Of a stretch of 64,000 nucleotides of DNA, positions 63,836 to 64,000 are shown piece by piece; the stretch's first letter is position 1; each line of letters starts with the position of its first letter. A program made the position numbers and the translations under genes. The notes under the pieces were generated by a model that did not search any database, had not been told where the DNA came from, and saw nothing but the letters and a program-made list of their open reading frames with translations. This stretch comes from Brugia malayi (lineage: Eukaryota; Nematoda; Chromadorea; Rhabditida; Onchocercidae), in NCBI RefSeq assembly GCF_000002995.4, contig NW_025062478.1, forward strand, positions 11,528,001-11,592,000. Direction: 5' to 3'.

Positions 63836-63864
63836 GAGTTATCAGCACTATGCTCTGATAACTC
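63836..63864. repeat. Perfect 10-bp-stem hairpin
   Basis: Arms GAGTTATCAG and CTGATAACTC flank a 9-base loop. The arms contain CTGATAA, the same GATA-type core as the minisatellite at 58321. No adjacent gene is seen. Confidence 0.7.
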
Positions 63865-64000
63865 AAATATTATTAATAGTTCTCATCAAAAAATAATTTT
63901 TATCAATTTATCAATTTAAAATCATAAAATAATAATTTGCATTGCATTTCTTTTTATTTTCTTTAAAAAGAAAAAAAAAAAAAAAACTATTTTATGATTG

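Larger units (their letters stand above)
58656..64000. other. AT-rich non-coding right end
   Basis: No gene is recognised. It contains homopolymers, a CT microsatellite at about 60466-60520, tandem arrays at 59850-60145 and 61108-61225, and two short perfect hairpins. It may be intergenic or part of the far upstream region of a gene beyond the window. Confidence 0.5.

Overview
The window reads as nematode nuclear DNA. It is very AT-rich, rich in simple repeats, and carries genes cut into many small exons by short GT-AG introns with T-rich acceptors. Several genes have an acceptor-like TTTCAG/TTTGCAG a few bases before the start codon with no matching upstream donor, as expected for spliced-leader trans-splicing. 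A clade III (spirurid) nematode is a reasonable guess, but nothing here fixes the species. I rebuilt the gene models by hand; reading-frame phase is consistent at every junction listed.

Layout, left to right. 1015-4616 (+): last seven exons of a coiled-coil protein with a C-terminal IAP/MDM2-like RING. 6423-7824 (-): a 188-residue small heat-shock protein with a possible mitochondrial presequence and an upstream heat-shock element plus TATA box. 10606-17409 (+): the large subunit of replication factor C, 20 exons, 947 residues, apparently without the BRCT domain. 18619-19943 (+): a probable 53-residue single-pass membrane protein. 20908-23322 (+): a compact SOCS4/5-type SH2-SOCS-box protein. 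29991-32615 (+): a Chk1-like kinase with four altered kinase motifs. 34917-42407 (-): a 719-residue type II membrane ectonucleotide pyrophosphatase/phosphodiesterase. 48086-54480 (-): a nematode-type cytoplasmic protein tyrosine phosphatase, 415 residues.

The long gaps hold repeats. These include a 1.4-kb segment present twice in direct orientation (24611 and 27892), a 0.9-kb satellite of 40-bp monomers organised into 90-bp higher-order units (43131-44030), and a minisatellite with nine ACTGATAAG-like GATA sites (58321-58655). There is also a 46-bp tandem repeat (34396-34570), many AAT/ATT and GA/CT tracts, and a GC-richer GT/GGTA island inside a phosphatase intron (about 50640-51160). From about 54.5 kb to the right end I see no further coding exon.

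The genes do not form one pathway. DNA replication, heat stress, cytokine-type signalling, phosphorylation and extracellular nucleotide turnover are each represented by separately promoted genes. No operon, CRISPR array, prokaryotic mobile element or obvious new defence-type system is present. The most unusual items are the divergent kinase, the BRCT-less RFC1, the micro first exons, the small membrane protein and the structured satellites.
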